Below are positions 36,198 to 44,618 of a stretch of DNA of 64,000 nt, piece after piece. Every line of letters begins with the position of its first letter. Within the stretch, counting starts at the first letter, position 1. A model generated the notes under the pieces. It made no database searches and had not been told where the DNA came from. It worked only from the letters and a program-made list of their open reading frames with translations. A program made the position numbers and the translations under genes. The DNA comes from Cytophaga hutchinsonii ATCC 33406. GTDB taxonomy: Bacteria; Bacteroidota; Bacteroidia; Cytophagales; Cytophagaceae. The stretch is taken from positions 3,426,001-3,490,000 of the forward strand of contig NC_008255.1 of NCBI RefSeq assembly GCF_000014145.1. The letters are read 5' to 3'.

Positions 36198-37550
36198 ATG
36201 TTGCACGAATTGCGCCAATTTATTTCAGAGAAACAACTTTTTTCTTCAAATGAGAAAATTTTACTTACTGTTAGCGGGGGAATTGACTCCATTGTATTGT
36301 TTGATCTGTTCGTAAAAGCCGGTTTTTCATTTGGGGTGGCGCACTGCAATTTCTCCTTACGCGGAAGCGAATCTGATGGAGATGAACAGTTTGTATCCGA
36401 TTTAGCCATTAAACAGGGTATTTCCATTCATGTTAAACGTTTTGATACCAGTGCCTTTGCATCCAATAATGCCTTATCCATTCAAATGGCTGCCCGGGAA
36501 CTGCGGTATACCTGGTTTAAAGAATTGGCCAGGCAATATGGCTATGCAGCCATCGCTACGGCGCATCAGCTCAATGACATTATTGAAACAACATTGATCA
36601 ATTTAAGCCGCGGCACCGGTATTGCCGGTTTACATGGCATTCCTGAAAAAAACGGGGAGATTATACGTCCGTTGTTATTTGCCGGCAGAGATAAAATACG
36701 CAGCTATGCAGAAGAAAATAATCTGAAATGGCGGGAAGACAGTTCAAACATGGAAGAAAAATATGCACGTAATTTAATCCGGCATAAAATTGTGCCTGTA
36801 CTTAAAAACCTCAACCCAAACCTGGAAGAGGTCTTTAAACAGAATACCGAACGGTTTAAAGGCACAGAACAATTGTTTAAGCACCACATTCAACAATACC
36901 GCCAGCAGCTTTTACAAAGCACGCCCGATGGCTACAGCATCACGATTGCTGATGTTGATGCCACTCCTGCCCCGTTTACCATTTTAACAGAATTATTGCT
37001 GCCTTTCGGTTTTAACTTTTCAACCATCCAGACCATCTATAAAAACAGGTTTCAGGCGCCGGGAGCAAATTATTATGCACCGGCATTTATGCTGCAGAAA
37101 GACCGGGTGAATTGGCTGTTGATACCTATTGAGCAACTAACGGATTTTGAATTTCCCGTTTACCCAGAGTCAACCCATACTGTACCTACAGGCACCATAC
37201 ATTTCCAAACCATTAGCATTGAATCTTTTAAAGGGTTTGAGCATGCGCAAAACATTGCCTACATCGATGCAGATAAAATAGACTGGCCGCTCACGATCCG
37301 CAATTGGCAGGACGGAGATAAATTTTACCCGTTTGGTATGCAGGGTATGAAAAAAGTGAGTGACTTTTTAATTGATCTAAAAGTCCCTGTGCATCAAAAG
37401 AAAAAGATTCCGATTCTTATTAACAAAGGTGAAATCTTATGGATTGTGGGATTCAGGACTGATAAAACATACAAAATAACTGATTCTACTAAGAAAATAC
37501 TCATTGCTACCTTTACCCCGCTTATTCAGGAATTAGACAATGTAATTTGA
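36198..37550 (+). CDS. tilS: tRNA(Ile)-lysidine synthase TilS
   Basis: TilS uses ATP and lysine to convert C34 of the CAU-anticodon tRNA-Ile to lysidine, fixing its decoding to AUA. The 450-residue protein has the PP-loop SGGIDS (26-31), a conserved RxxRY region (AARELRYTWF), the TAHQLNDIIET and LSRGTGIAGLHGI motifs, and a C-terminal domain with NWQDGDKFYPFGM. Length fits. It is divergent from the OstA-like gene with only about 45 bp between the chosen starts. Confidence 0.95.
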   Translation: MLHELRQFISEKQLFSSNEKILLTVSGGIDSIVLFDLFVKAGFSFGVAHCNFSLRGSESDGDEQFVSDLAIKQGISIHVKRFDTSAFASNNALSIQMAARELRYTWFKELARQYGYAAIATAHQLNDIIETTLINLSRGTGIAGLHGIPEKNGEIIRPLLFAGRDKIRSYAEENNLKWREDSSNMEEKYARNLIRHKIVPVLKNLNPNLEEVFKQNTERFKGTEQLFKHHIQQYRQQLLQSTPDGYSITIADVDATPAPFTILTELLLPFGFNFSTIQTIYKNRFQAPGANYYAPAFMLQKDRVNWLLIPIEQLTDFEFPVYPESTHTVPTGTIHFQTISIESFKGFEHAQNIAYIDADKIDWPLTIRNWQDGDKFYPFGMQGMKKVSDFLIDLKVPVHQKKKIPILINKGEILWIVGFRTDKTYKITDSTKKILIATFTPLIQELDNVI

Positions 37551-37619
37551 GGTTACTTTTCGATATTTTTTTCTTAATTTGGGATTCTAAAATAATTGAA
37601 TCTAACCATAATATAAATC

Positions 37620-38558
37620 ATGAAAGTAACAGTAGTTGGTGCTGGTAATGTTGGTGCTACTTGCGCAGACGTATTAGCATACAGAGAAATTGTAAATGAA
37701 GTAATTCTACTTGATATTAAAGAAGGTGTAGCAGAAGGCAAAGCTTTGGATATCTGGCAGAAAGCTCCAATCACACAGTACGACACTAAAACAACAGGTG
37801 TAACAAATGATTATTCTAAAACAGCTAATTCAGATGTAGTCGTGATCACTTCAGGTTTACCACGTAAGCCAGGTATGACACGTGATGATTTGATCTCTAC
37901 AAACGCTGGTATTGTTAGAGCTGTAACTGAAAGCGTTGTTAAGTATTCTCCGAATGCGATCATTATTGTGGTATCAAACCCGTTAGACGTAATGACGTAT
38001 TGCGCGCACATCACATCAAAATTACCAAGAAATAAAGTTATCGGCATGGCGGGTGTTCTTGACACAGCCCGTTACCGTGCATTCCTTGCAGACGAAATCG
38101 GCTGTTCTCCAAAAGAGATTCAGGGTATGTTATTAGGTGGCCATGGTGATACAATGGTTCCGCTTCCCCGTTACACAACGGTTGGTGGTATTCCGGTAAC
38201 TGAATTGGTAGAAGCAGATAAATTAAACGCAATCATCGAACGCACTAAAAATGGTGGTGGTGAATTAGTAAAATTAATGGGTACTTCTGCATGGTATGCA
38301 CCGGGTGCAGCGGCAGCCCAGATGGTTGAAGCGATCGTAAAAGATCAGAAAAAAATCATCCCGGTTTGTATCAAGCTTGAAGGTGAATACGGCATAGACG
38401 ACTGTTATTTAGGTGTTCCTGCAGTAATCGGTAAAAACGGTATTGAAAAAGTAATTGAATTGAAATTGAATGCCGAAGAAAAAGCATTGATGGAAACTTC
38501 AAGAAAACACGTTAAAGAAGTAATGAATGTACTGGATGGTTTACCGCAACAAGCGTAA
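37620..38558 (+). CDS. mdh: Malate dehydrogenase
   Basis: Mdh interconverts malate and oxaloacetate with NAD in the TCA cycle. The 312-residue protein belongs to the LDH-like class: NAD loop GAGNVG (7-12), the substrate-specificity segment GLPRKPGMTRDDL, catalytic His in GGHGDTMV, and a VSNPLDVMTY motif. All active-site residues are present. It is a single-gene unit: tilS ends 69 bp upstream and a 58-bp palindromic terminator begins 12 bp downstream. Confidence 0.97.
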   Translation: MKVTVVGAGNVGATCADVLAYREIVNEVILLDIKEGVAEGKALDIWQKAPITQYDTKTTGVTNDYSKTANSDVVVITSGLPRKPGMTRDDLISTNAGIVRAVTESVVKYSPNAIIIVVSNPLDVMTYCAHITSKLPRNKVIGMAGVLDTARYRAFLADEIGCSPKEIQGMLLGGHGDTMVPLPRYTTVGGIPVTELVEADKLNAIIERTKNGGGELVKLMGTSAWYAPGAAAAQMVEAIVKDQKKIIPVCIKLEGEYGIDDCYLGVPAVIGKNGIEKVIELKLNAEEKALMETSRKHVKEVMNVLDGLPQQA

Positions 38559-38569
38559 CACATACAAAA

Positions 38570-38627
38570 CGTATATATAATAAAGAAGCCCATGAGTTAA
38601 CTCATGGGCTTCTTTATTATATATACG
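38570..38627. terminator. 58-bp perfect palindrome, bidirectional terminator
   Basis: Bases 38570-38598 and 38599-38627 are exact reverse complements with no spacer, centred on GTTAAC; the core is AAGAAGCCCATGAG and the ends are A/T-only. It lies between the convergent mdh gene and the T9SS-sorted protein gene, 12 and 27 bp from their stops. In RNA it forms a stem with a TTAA loop and A/U-rich flanks in both directions. Confidence 0.75.
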
Positions 38628-38653
38628 AGCAGGTTTTTAATAACCCGTTGTAT

Positions 38654-39352
38654 TTATTCCTGGATGATAATTTTTTCAGATACAACACCTTTGTTTGTGT
38701 ACAAACGCACAAGTAACAATCCTTTTAAAGAAGTTGTGAATTCCTTTGAAGCAAACTCTTCTGTCTGGCCTGAAACGCTGCTTACAACAATTCTTTCTAC
38801 TTCAACATTTTCAGCAGATACATGCATCTTACCGTCGTTAGAAGGATTTGGATATAAGCTCAAACCAATTTCTGAAGCTTTTGTAACTGCAGTAGTTTTA
38901 TTTGTAAATGTATATTTTATACTACCTGAATAGGTATTATCTGACGGATCATTACTGGTTAAATTTAAGGTTACAAGTTTACCGGCGCCATTTGTTGCCG
39001 AAGGTGAAATAGCGACCTTAAACGATTCCGAAGATCCTGCTGCGATTGTGCCCGTTAATGTGGATTCATCTATCGTAAAATCACTCGCACCAGTACCGGA
39101 AAGGTTAATGTATTTACCTGCAACCTTTGTAAGGGTTAATGTACTCGAACCCGTGTTTTTAATAGTAACATCTAATGGGAAAAAGCCCTGTATAAGATCC
39201 TGATAAGATGATGCGTCGAATTGTCCGTTATTTTCAATTATGTTTTTAACATTAAATATTGTAACCGATACTTCAACAGTCTGCGCATGCACAGATAGCG
39301 CGGCAACAGCAGCAAGAACGAATAAGCTGATTTTTTGTAAGATTGTTTTCAT
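38654..39352 (-). CDS. Secreted protein with a type IX C-terminal sorting domain
   Basis: The protein has a signal peptide (MKTILQKISLF to SVHAQ), one beta-sandwich domain of the 'choice-of-anchor D' type (about 45-155, with ITLTKVAG-like and LNLTSNDPSD strands), and a C-terminal type A T9SS sorting signal (about 160-232: LYPNPSNDGKMHV, ending VVSEKIIIQE). It should cross the outer membrane by type IX secretion. The longest frame starts with GTG at 39388; ATG 39352 gives the proper signal peptide and 232 residues. Function is unknown; no catalytic domain is seen. Confidence 0.82.
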   Translation of the reverse strand: MKTILQKISLFVLAAVAALSVHAQTVEVSVTIFNVKNIIENNGQFDASSYQDLIQGFFPLDVTIKNTGSSTLTLTKVAGKYINLSGTGASDFTIDESTLTGTIAAGSSESFKVAISPSATNGAGKLVTLNLTSNDPSDNTYSGSIKYTFTNKTTAVTKASEIGLSLYPNPSNDGKMHVSAENVEVERIVVSSVSGQTEEFASKEFTTSLKGLLLVRLYTNKGVVSEKIIIQE

Positions 39353-39445
39353 AGTGTATTTTTTTAATAGCGATTGTACAAAATACACTTTTTCTGATAA
39401 GAAATAAAGAAAATATAGAATATTTTAAACAAGTTAGGAGGAAGT

Positions 39446-40093
39446 TTATTTCATCAGAATATACATGGTACGCTTTTTATCTGTAGCAGTCTCATAATTA
39501 ATTTCATCCACGCGCGTAAAACCGGCAGCATCTGCATACTCTTTAACCTCTGAACTGAGCGGAATGTAACATTCAATCTCACCAAAATCGGTTGTTAACT
39601 TAATGCGTTGCTGATCGATATGATCTGCAATTGTTTTAATTCCTATACGTGGAATATCAATAAATAATTTACCCTTCTGGGTTAGCAGTTCATGTATATG
39701 TTTAATCACTGCCGCTTGTTCTTCTACCGAAAAATCAATCATTCCGGACCACATCCATAATGCAGCATCAATTTGATGATCAAAAGACACTTTATAAATA
39801 TCGCCTTCAACTATTTTAATAGTAGATGAATAAACGGCCCGCAGATGTTCGCATAACTTCGGACTCTGTTCTACTGCAATTATTTTACCCTGATGCTTTT
39901 TAGCTAATAAAAAGTCAATGCAGCGGCCGTAACCAGCACCTATCTCTGCAATATTTTCTGTTGGCTGTATATATCGATATGCAATTTCCAAATCAACAAA
40001 CGTACTGAAACCTCCGTCTTTCGCAAGTGCCTGAAAAGTATCCAGGCCAATCCGATTATAAAAATTAAAATTCTTTTCGTTTATCTGTTCCAT
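39446..40093 (-). CDS. Class I SAM-dependent methyltransferase
   Basis: The 215-residue protein has a Rossmann methyltransferase core: motif I NIAEIGAGYGRCIDF (about 53-67), a motif II acidic residue in IIAVEQSP, and DAALWMWSGMIDF around motif IV. Methyl acceptor is unknown. It has its own gaps on both sides (93 bp to the T9SS-sorted protein, 138 bp to the TM2 gene), so it may be a single-gene unit. The 138-bp gap at 40094-40231 holds a near -7 box (CATATTTG, minus, 40108-40101) and nothing else I can identify. Confidence 0.82.
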   Translation of the reverse strand: MEQINEKNFNFYNRIGLDTFQALAKDGGFSTFVDLEIAYRYIQPTENIAEIGAGYGRCIDFLLAKKHQGKIIAVEQSPKLCEHLRAVYSSTIKIVEGDIYKVSFDHQIDAALWMWSGMIDFSVEEQAAVIKHIHELLTQKGKLFIDIPRIGIKTIADHIDQQRIKLTTDFGEIECYIPLSSEVKEYADAAGFTRVDEINYETATDKKRTMYILMK

Positions 40094-40231
40094 GTCAATT
40101 CAAATATGCGCTCTTATACTGTTCGTAAAATCCGGTTAATTCTATTCGAACAATAACGCAAGTAGAATATCAAAATGTATGCCTAATATGTATTTATTTC
40201 TTTGAAAAATGCATTATTTATCTCAATTAGC

Positions 40232-40474
40232 TTATGATAAAGGCTTTCCGTCAGCCATAGACATTTCGTTTAACGCAATTTTCACCAGATCATATAACGA
40301 CCAGATGCCTAAACCTCCAAGTGTAATAAATTGTAAGATCCAGGTTTTATATCCCATCATAAAACGGTGCCCGCCGGCAAAACCAAACAATAAGCAAACA
40401 ATATACATACGTGTGCGTGGTTGCACATCGGCGTTTTTAAGATAATACGGTAATGAATTTATTTTTTCAAACAT
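40232..40474 (-). CDS. Small TM2-domain membrane protein
   Basis: The 80-residue protein has the TM2 pattern of two membrane helices joined by a short polar turn, with the conserved GGHRFMMG at the end of helix 1 and GIWSLYDLV at the end of helix 2. Role unknown. A longer frame from 40498 begins with TTG inside the thioesterase gene; ATG 40474 starts 5 bp after the thioesterase stop and is preferred. It is third in the operon with the hydroxylase homologue and thioesterase. Confidence 0.82.
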   Translation of the reverse strand: MFEKINSLPYYLKNADVQPRTRMYIVCLLFGFAGGHRFMMGYKTWILQFITLGGLGIWSLYDLVKIALNEMSMADGKPLS

Positions 40475-40479
40475 AAAAT

Positions 40480-41043
40480 TTAATGTACAATCTGGCAACG
40501 CTCGTGTTTTAAAAGATCCATATCATGTTCTTCAGAATGCGGTTCATCGCCTAATTTTTTTAATTCTTTTTTATAGAATTCTTTTATTTCTTTGCGCTTC
40601 ATCGCATCCAGAAAATTTTTAACCTCTTCTTTTGATTCAAGAATTAAACCAGGCACTTTTTTTATCTGATCGGTTTGATCTTTAGATACCATGGTAAAGT
40701 AAGAAGTGTTGGTATGGCGTACCGTTGAGGTATGTACATTTTCAGCAATAACTTTGATGCCTATTACCATAGAACTGTTCCCTACATAATGCACGGACGC
40801 GATCAAAGCAACCAGCTCCCCTACTTCTATCGGCTGAAGGAAATCAACCGTATCAACGGATACGGTTACACAATAGCCGGATGAGTGTTTGGAAGCACAA
40901 GCATACGCAGCCTTATCCATAAGCGACAACAAAATACCACCGTGAATTTTGCCTCCAAAGTTTGCATACGATGGAATCATTAATTCAGTAATGGTTGTTT
41001 GCGAAAACTTAACCGTTCTATAAAACTTTTTATCTTCTGTCAT
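40480..41043 (-). CDS. Acyl-CoA thioesterase (hotdog fold)
   Basis: The 187-residue protein is a hotdog-fold thioesterase of the YciA/BACH type, which hydrolyses acyl-CoA to free acid and CoA. Key segments are GGKIHGGILLSLMDKAAYAC (around residues 30-50), holding the hotdog helix, and SVDTVDFLQPIEVGE. The C-terminal third is charged and helical. It begins 1 bp after the aromatic hydroxylase homologue stops, so the two are co-transcribed; a metabolic link is unproven. Confidence 0.85.
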   Translation of the reverse strand: MTEDKKFYRTVKFSQTTITELMIPSYANFGGKIHGGILLSLMDKAAYACASKHSSGYCVTVSVDTVDFLQPIEVGELVALIASVHYVGNSSMVIGIKVIAENVHTSTVRHTNTSYFTMVSKDQTDQIKKVPGLILESKEEVKNFLDAMKRKEIKEFYKKELKKLGDEPHSEEHDMDLLKHERCQIVH

Positions 41044-41044
41044 A

Positions 41045-41761
41045 TTATTTCAAACGATTCGCCAATTCCGATTTAATGGTATCCATTGAAGCCAGCAGCT
41101 GTTCGTAAGAACTTATAACAAAATATTTTTCCTGGAAATGATTTTTAACATAGGGTGTATCCATAATGATTGAAACATTATGATCGTATTTCGGAACACC
41201 TGCATTCAACGCATAAGAAGCCTCATTACGTGAGGTGATCATATGTGCACCATAGATACGCAATGATTTATTGGCTTCAATCAAACCATACTGAATGGTA
41301 TGCCAGTACACACGTTTCAAATATAAAATTGCCTTCGGATCGTTAATGTATGTTAAGGCTAATTCCCCTAATTGTTCCAAATACAGGCAATAGGTTGGAA
41401 TATACAGCAAAGAGGTGTGACCAAATACATCATGAAAAATATCATATTCATCTTCCATTTTATCGACCTGATCAATACTGCGGACCCATGTTCTGCAAGG
41501 ATATAACTTGTCTGCCAGCATGCTTATGAATTGCGTATCGTCAACCATATCTTCCAATGGCACAATTCTCCAATCCGTGTGCTTTGCAAGGTGTTCATTT
41601 ATTTCCTCCACATTCGGCACACGATCGCCGGGTAATCCTATGGTCCGAATTCCGATCATTACGCTTTCGTCTGCAACATCACCTAAAAAATTTAAGATTC
41701 TACTATAGGCAGTTGCCCAGATCTTATTTTCTTCTTCTGTGTAATTATGAATTTGATCCAT
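41045..41761 (-). CDS. Aromatic amino acid hydroxylase homologue with altered iron-ligand motif
   Basis: The fold matches the biopterin-dependent aromatic amino acid hydroxylases (phenylalanine 4-monooxygenase type): CRTWVRS corresponds to the TQYIRH region and FHDVFGH carries the two iron His (His110 and His115). The third ligand, Glu in the family motif TVEFG, is here Gln157 (codon CAG) in HTIQYG, and YGAG is YGAH. So it may be inactive, use another ligand, or do other chemistry. The longest frame starts with TTG at 41785; ATG 41761 is preferred (238 residues), 21 bp after a perfect TAAATTTG -7 box (41790-41783). It heads an operon with the thioesterase and TM2 genes. Confidence 0.85.
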   Translation of the reverse strand: MDQIHNYTEEENKIWATAYSRILNFLGDVADESVMIGIRTIGLPGDRVPNVEEINEHLAKHTDWRIVPLEDMVDDTQFISMLADKLYPCRTWVRSIDQVDKMEDEYDIFHDVFGHTSLLYIPTYCLYLEQLGELALTYINDPKAILYLKRVYWHTIQYGLIEANKSLRIYGAHMITSRNEASYALNAGVPKYDHNVSIIMDTPYVKNHFQEKYFVISSYEQLLASMDTIKSELANRLK

Positions 41762-41782
41762 TGAATAATATTTGTTTGCCTC

Positions 41783-41790
41783 CAAATTTA
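41783..41790 (-). promoter_or_regulatory. Candidate -7 element for the hydroxylase operon
   Basis: TAAATTTG on the minus strand fits TAnnTTTG exactly and predicts a start site near 41777, 16 nt before the ATG at 41761. It overlaps the alternative TTG start at 41785, which argues against that start. Confidence 0.4.
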
Positions 41791-41925
41791 AGGAATTGAA
41801 GTGAATTTATGTTACAATTCAAAGCTGTGAATTAAAATATAAAATTCTCCGGTTTAATTTTAAAGCTAACAAATATGTAGAATTCGGCTAAAATTGTATC
41901 TTTATCATTCAACAGTTTTGTTTTT

Positions 41926-43191
41926 ATGACTTTTAAAAAGCTTTTCAAGGAGACTTTTTTAGTAATGGCCTGGATTCTGGGTTTTATGGGCAGCATTACA
42001 CTTATTTTTACGTATACTCCTGTTCATAGTCTGGATGTTTTCAGTCCGATTTCGGATGCGTTCAAAGATTTTGAACTTACAGACATGTATTTTTCCCAGT
42101 TTAAAGAAAATGAAGATGTTGAAGACAATATTGTGTTGGTAAATATTGGTAATCTGGATCGTGGCGGAGTAGCAGCACTCGTTAATACGTTAAATGGCTT
42201 TGAACCTAAAGCAATTGGAATAGATGCATTTTTCAGACATCCTAAAGATCCGGACCTGGACTCTGCACTGGCACAGGCTTTCTCACGTACAAAAAATCTG
42301 GTTTTAGTTTCTGAACTGATCGAAAATCATGCAACCGGAACGATAGACAGCATTAAATACTCCAATAACATGTTTATGCAGTATGCCGAACCGGGTTTTG
42401 CAGATATGATTGCAGAAGGAAAACATAGCCTGAATACAGCCCGTGACTGTATTCCGAAAGAAATTAAAAATGGAGATACGGTTTTATCCTTTCCGTCTAA
42501 ACTGGTAAGTATTTATGCTCCTGAGAAATTAAAGAGGTATTTAGCAAGAAATCATGATGTTGAAGCCATAAACTACGAAGGCAATATTAATGTTCATGAT
42601 GAAGGAAGTACCTCAAATTCAAAAACTGTTTTTACCGCACTGGATTGGTACGAAGTTTTGGATTCACAATTTACACCTGAAACAATTAAAGGAAAAATTG
42701 TAATTATGGGTTTTATGGGTGCAGAAATTGGTCAGAACAACTGGCAGGATAAATTTTGCACCCCGTTGAATAGCCAATATGTAGGCCGGACAGCACCCGA
42801 TATGTATGGAGTTGTTGTCCATGCGAATATTGTCTCCATGATTCTGAAAGAGAAATATATTAATGATATGCCTGACTGGCTCAACTGGTCTCTATCCTTA
42901 ATACTGATATTTATTATGATCTGGGGATTCAATTGGTTGTATTTGAACACAGCAGAATGGTGGGATGGTATTTCGATGATTTTATCGCTTATAGGCGTAA
43001 TTTTGCTTTCAGCCTTTATGGTTCTCATATTCCATTTCTATAGTTACACATTTGATATTGCACTTGCATCCGTGGCATTATTATTGTCTGGTAACCTGAT
43101 AGAAATATATTGGGGAATACTTAAGCCCCTTTATATGAGAACAAAAGAAAAAAATGTATCTTTACTTAATCAAAATAAAACCGGAGAATAA
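41926..43191 (+). CDS. Stand-alone CHASE2 membrane protein
   Basis: The 421-residue protein has one N-terminal membrane span (about 12-33), a large extracytoplasmic CHASE2-type sensing domain (about 35-310, with IVLVNIGNLDRGGVAALVN and KGKIVIMGFMGAEIG), and three C-terminal spans (about 325-400). It ends with about 18 cytoplasmic residues. CHASE2 normally feeds a kinase or cyclase, but no output domain is present and the frame ends cleanly, so this is not an evident truncation. The next gene, 2 bp downstream, encodes an exported FecR-like protein that may be its partner. Confidence 0.82.
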   Translation: MTFKKLFKETFLVMAWILGFMGSITLIFTYTPVHSLDVFSPISDAFKDFELTDMYFSQFKENEDVEDNIVLVNIGNLDRGGVAALVNTLNGFEPKAIGIDAFFRHPKDPDLDSALAQAFSRTKNLVLVSELIENHATGTIDSIKYSNNMFMQYAEPGFADMIAEGKHSLNTARDCIPKEIKNGDTVLSFPSKLVSIYAPEKLKRYLARNHDVEAINYEGNINVHDEGSTSNSKTVFTALDWYEVLDSQFTPETIKGKIVIMGFMGAEIGQNNWQDKFCTPLNSQYVGRTAPDMYGVVVHANIVSMILKEKYINDMPDWLNWSLSLILIFIMIWGFNWLYLNTAEWWDGISMILSLIGVILLSAFMVLIFHFYSYTFDIALASVALLLSGNLIEIYWGILKPLYMRTKEKNVSLLNQNKTGE

Positions 43192-43193
43192 TT

Positions 43194-44126
43194 ATGAAAA
43201 CTCTATCTCTCATATTTTTACTTTTTGCGAGTACAATTTCATCTTTCGCACAAGATGAAATTTTTAAAGTACTGATTACAAAAGGTGGAAACAAAGCTAT
43301 CGTTGCATCAACAGGTTCAACCCAGGATTTGATCGTTGGGAAGAAGTTATATGCATCTGATAAAGTGGTTATCCCTACGGGCGGATACCTTGGGTTGTCG
43401 CATAAAAGCGGTAAAACCATCGAACTTAAAACACCAGGTACCTATGAGGTAACTCAATTGGTAGCACAGGTGAACACGCAGAATGCAAGTGTTAGTTCAA
43501 AATATGTAACGTATGTTGCAGGCCAGATGACTGCAAACAACGAAGATTTAGCGGCAAACCGTTACAAACACATGGCTGTAACAGGATCGGTTGAAAGAGC
43601 TACAGACAAAATCAAACCTGTTGCTCCAAGCCAGGCCGTTGTGTTAGATGAACTTGCGATTCTTAAATGGAACCCGGTTAAAGTTGCTAAAGAACCTGCA
43701 AAAATGTATGTAGTTACGTTCTACAACATGTTTGATGAAGAACTTATGACGCAGGAAACAAGCGATACTCAACTTGTTGTTGATTTAGCGAAGCTAAACC
43801 TGAAAACAGAAAAAAACATTGTTTGGATTGTAAAAGTTAAAGAAGCACCTTCTGTACATTCTGATAAATATAATCTTCAGTATGTTTCGGATGAAAAGAA
43901 AGCAACCGATCTGCATAATCAATTTTCAGCGTTAAAAACAGAGTTGACTGAACCTACGGCATTAAATAAAATGGTGTTAGCTTCATTCTGCGCAGAGAAC
44001 AAACTTACATTAAATGCAATGGAATACTACGAAGAAGCTATCGCATTGCAGCCTGAAGTAGACGAGTTTAAAATCATTTACGGCAAATATTTATCCGACA
44101 GCGGCCTTGCGAAAGCAAAACAATAA
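43194..44126 (+). CDS. Exported FecR-like protein with TPR-like tail
   Basis: The 310-residue protein has a signal peptide (about 1-19, ISSFAQ), an N-terminal beta domain (about 24-90) with the FecR-like pattern 'G.kL..sD.v.ip.GgyLgL.hksGk.iel..pGtYev', a middle beta domain (about 140-225, fibronectin-like in style) and a C-terminal helical TPR-like end (NAMEYYEEAIALQPEVDEF). No transmembrane span beyond the signal is seen. It starts 2 bp after the CHASE2 gene, so the two are surely co-transcribed; periplasmic signalling or scaffolding is inferred. Confidence 0.75.
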   Translation: MKTLSLIFLLFASTISSFAQDEIFKVLITKGGNKAIVASTGSTQDLIVGKKLYASDKVVIPTGGYLGLSHKSGKTIELKTPGTYEVTQLVAQVNTQNASVSSKYVTYVAGQMTANNEDLAANRYKHMAVTGSVERATDKIKPVAPSQAVVLDELAILKWNPVKVAKEPAKMYVVTFYNMFDEELMTQETSDTQLVVDLAKLNLKTEKNIVWIVKVKEAPSVHSDKYNLQYVSDEKKATDLHNQFSALKTELTEPTALNKMVLASFCAENKLTLNAMEYYEEAIALQPEVDEFKIIYGKYLSDSGLAKAKQ

Positions 44127-44143
44127 TATCTACCCGGTTAAAA

Positions 44144-44184
44144 CATAAAAAAAGCTGCTCAATAATTGAGCAGCTTTTTTTATG
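44144..44184. terminator. Bidirectional 20-bp hairpin
   Basis: Arms 44144-44163 and 44165-44184 are exact reverse complements (core AAAGCTGCTCAAT) with runs of seven A and seven T. It lies 17 bp past the FecR-like stop and 20 bp past the minus-strand response regulator stop, so it serves both. Confidence 0.8.
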
Positions 44185-44204
44185 TCTGTTAAGCAGCAAT
44201 CTGT

Positions 44205-44615
44205 TTAAACCATCTTCTTTAATTCAGCAATTGAATCTTCTGATAAGGGTTTTGTAATGAAATGAACGACATAATCATTATCAACGATGCGGTCAATATC
44301 TTTTTTATTATCAGAGCTCGACAAGACAATGATTTTACATCGTTCTTTTATTGATTCAGGAAAACTTTCAAATTCAAATAAGAATACAAAACCATCAACA
44401 ATCGGCATATTAATATCTAAAAAAATAACCTCCGGAATTAATTCAGAATTTGATTGATTTGCTTCCAAATATTCTAAGGCGCTTTTGCCGGAATTTTTCA
44501 CAATAATATTTTTGGAGAAATTCCCCATTTCTAATACTCTTCTATGAATGAAATTATCTGTTTCATTATCATCAACAAGCATTACTAATTTCTTGTACGT
44601 AGATTCTGCAGCCAT
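44205..44615 (-). CDS. Single-domain response regulator
   Basis: The 136-residue protein is a lone receiver domain: acidic pocket VDDNETDN (about 14-21), phosphoacceptor Asp67 in IFLDINMP, the Ser/Thr in VLSSSDN and the Lys in ITKPLSED. There is no output domain, so it acts by protein contact, like CheY or phytochrome-associated regulators. It follows the histidine kinase gene by 3 bp and is its probable partner. Confidence 0.9.
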   Translation of the reverse strand: MAAESTYKKLVMLVDDNETDNFIHRRVLEMGNFSKNIIVKNSGKSALEYLEANQSNSELIPEVIFLDINMPIVDGFVFLFEFESFPESIKERCKIIVLSSSDNKKDIDRIVDNDYVVHFITKPLSEDSIAELKKMV

Positions 44616-44618
44616 TAT

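Noticed and set aside
40094-40231. Possible RNA gene in the 138-bp gap between the methyltransferase and TM2 genes.
   Set aside because: No stable stem, tRNA T-loop or terminator pattern is visible.
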